Assembly: GCA_902478705.1 (NCBI GenBank)
Contig: CABSMB010000072.1
Span: forward strand, 1-6,764
DNA from: an uncultured Collinsella sp.
GTDB taxonomy: Bacteria; Actinomycetota; Coriobacteriia; Coriobacteriales; Coriobacteriaceae
Length of the DNA: 6,764 nt
Direction: 5' to 3'
Under the pieces are notes generated by a model. It saw nothing but the letters and a program-made list of their open reading frames with translations, did not search any database and had not been told where the DNA came from. The position numbers and the translations under genes were made by a program. Positions 6,599 through 6,764 of this stretch are shown piece after piece; the first letter of the stretch is position 1, and every line of letters starts with the position of its first letter.

Positions 6599-6605
6599 CA
6601 TCACC

Positions 6606-6764
6606 ATGGACGCCATTAACGATTGGGAAAACCAAGCGCTCACCCACAGGAACCGCCTGGCACCCCATGCGTACTTTATGGGTTACGAGACCGCCGATCT
6701 CGCCGCTACGTACAGCCGCGAGCTGTCGCGCGGGTTTGTCCAGCTGTCCGGCTCGTGGCAGTTC
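6606..6764 (+). CDS. Glycoside hydrolase family 2 beta-galactosidase, N-terminal part (cut by window edge)
   Basis: Only the first 53 residues are present; the frame is open to the window end. The sequence DWENQALTHRNRLAPHAYFMGYE (6-28) followed by FVQLSGSWQF (44-53) is the characteristic N-terminus of LacZ-type GH2 beta-galactosidases (family pattern WENP...NR.PAHA.F...LNG.W.F), the entry to the jelly-roll sugar-binding domain. It should hydrolyse lactose or other beta-galactosides, and no signal peptide is seen, so it is cytoplasmic. The catalytic domain lies outside, so substrate and length cannot be judged. Three LacI-type operators in front and a divergent LacI-family gene indicate local repression in the absence of sugar. 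LacZ is the best name by similarity, but several GH2 paralogues are usual in gut bacteria, so no symbol is given. Confidence 0.87.
   Translation, partial: MDAINDWENQALTHRNRLAPHAYFMGYETADLAATYSRELSRGFVQLSGSWQF

Larger units (their letters stand above)
6240..6605. other. Divergent control region between the lacI-type and beta-galactosidase genes
   Basis: This non-coding stretch contains, from left to right, the weak lacI-side promoter candidates (6291-6346), an undistinguished stretch (about 6347-6430), a short palindrome CTGAGT/ACTCAG (6432-6449), a GACA-TAAG-TGTC dyad (6453-6464), the three operators (6473-6573), the beta-galactosidase promoter and its ribosome site. The small reading frames across it are low in support and follow the repeated operator sequence. 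Confidence 0.7.

Overview
The window looks like part of a high-GC actinobacterial chromosome, most likely a gut Coriobacteriia such as Collinsella. This rests on the overall GC richness, strong AAGGAG-type ribosome binding sites, the gene content (short-form SerB, nickel-pincer LarB/LarC, a beta-galactosidase under a LacI-type regulator) and my memory of such genomes. No database search was possible, so the genus is an inference.

Left half (1-2864, all minus strand). Read in the direction of transcription, the order is serB (phosphoserine phosphatase), larB and larC (two steps of nickel-pincer nucleotide cofactor synthesis), then a TetR-family regulator cut by the left edge. larB, larC and tetR are tightly packed, with gaps of 10 and 2 bases, and read as one operon. 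The 114-base serB-larB gap holds a perfect 11-bp inverted repeat (N12 spacer) next to a plausible promoter. LarC has only the N-terminal (LarC1) half plus a very His-rich insert. The LarC2 domain is absent and its usual place is taken by tetR. LarE and LarA are not in the window.

Centre (2865-5212). serB and aspS diverge from a 256-base region. aspS is full length, has a strong Shine-Dalgarno site and a 13-bp bulged hairpin just ahead of it, and ends at a textbook rho-independent terminator. AspRS carries His41 in the RRRDHGG motif, which suggests the non-discriminating type. Between aspS and the convergent lacI-type gene lies a tandem array of palindromic units with a 61-62 base period. The units share a core (GGG-N-C-N4-TTTCC), while the variable stem positions change together on both arms. 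This array is the most interesting unexplained structure here.

Right end (5213-6764). A LacI-family repressor gene (minus) diverges from the start of a GH2 beta-galactosidase gene (plus, cut by the right edge). The 376-base space between them holds three identical 14-bp operators centred on CAACCGGTTG. One overlaps the probable -35 and one the probable transcription start of the beta-galactosidase gene, a classic local repressor/target unit for galactoside use.

Apart from the palindromic array, the LarC1-only arrangement and the larB-upstream repeat, this is ordinary metabolic and housekeeping DNA. I see no defence system, mobile element, CRISPR array or tRNA/rRNA gene.
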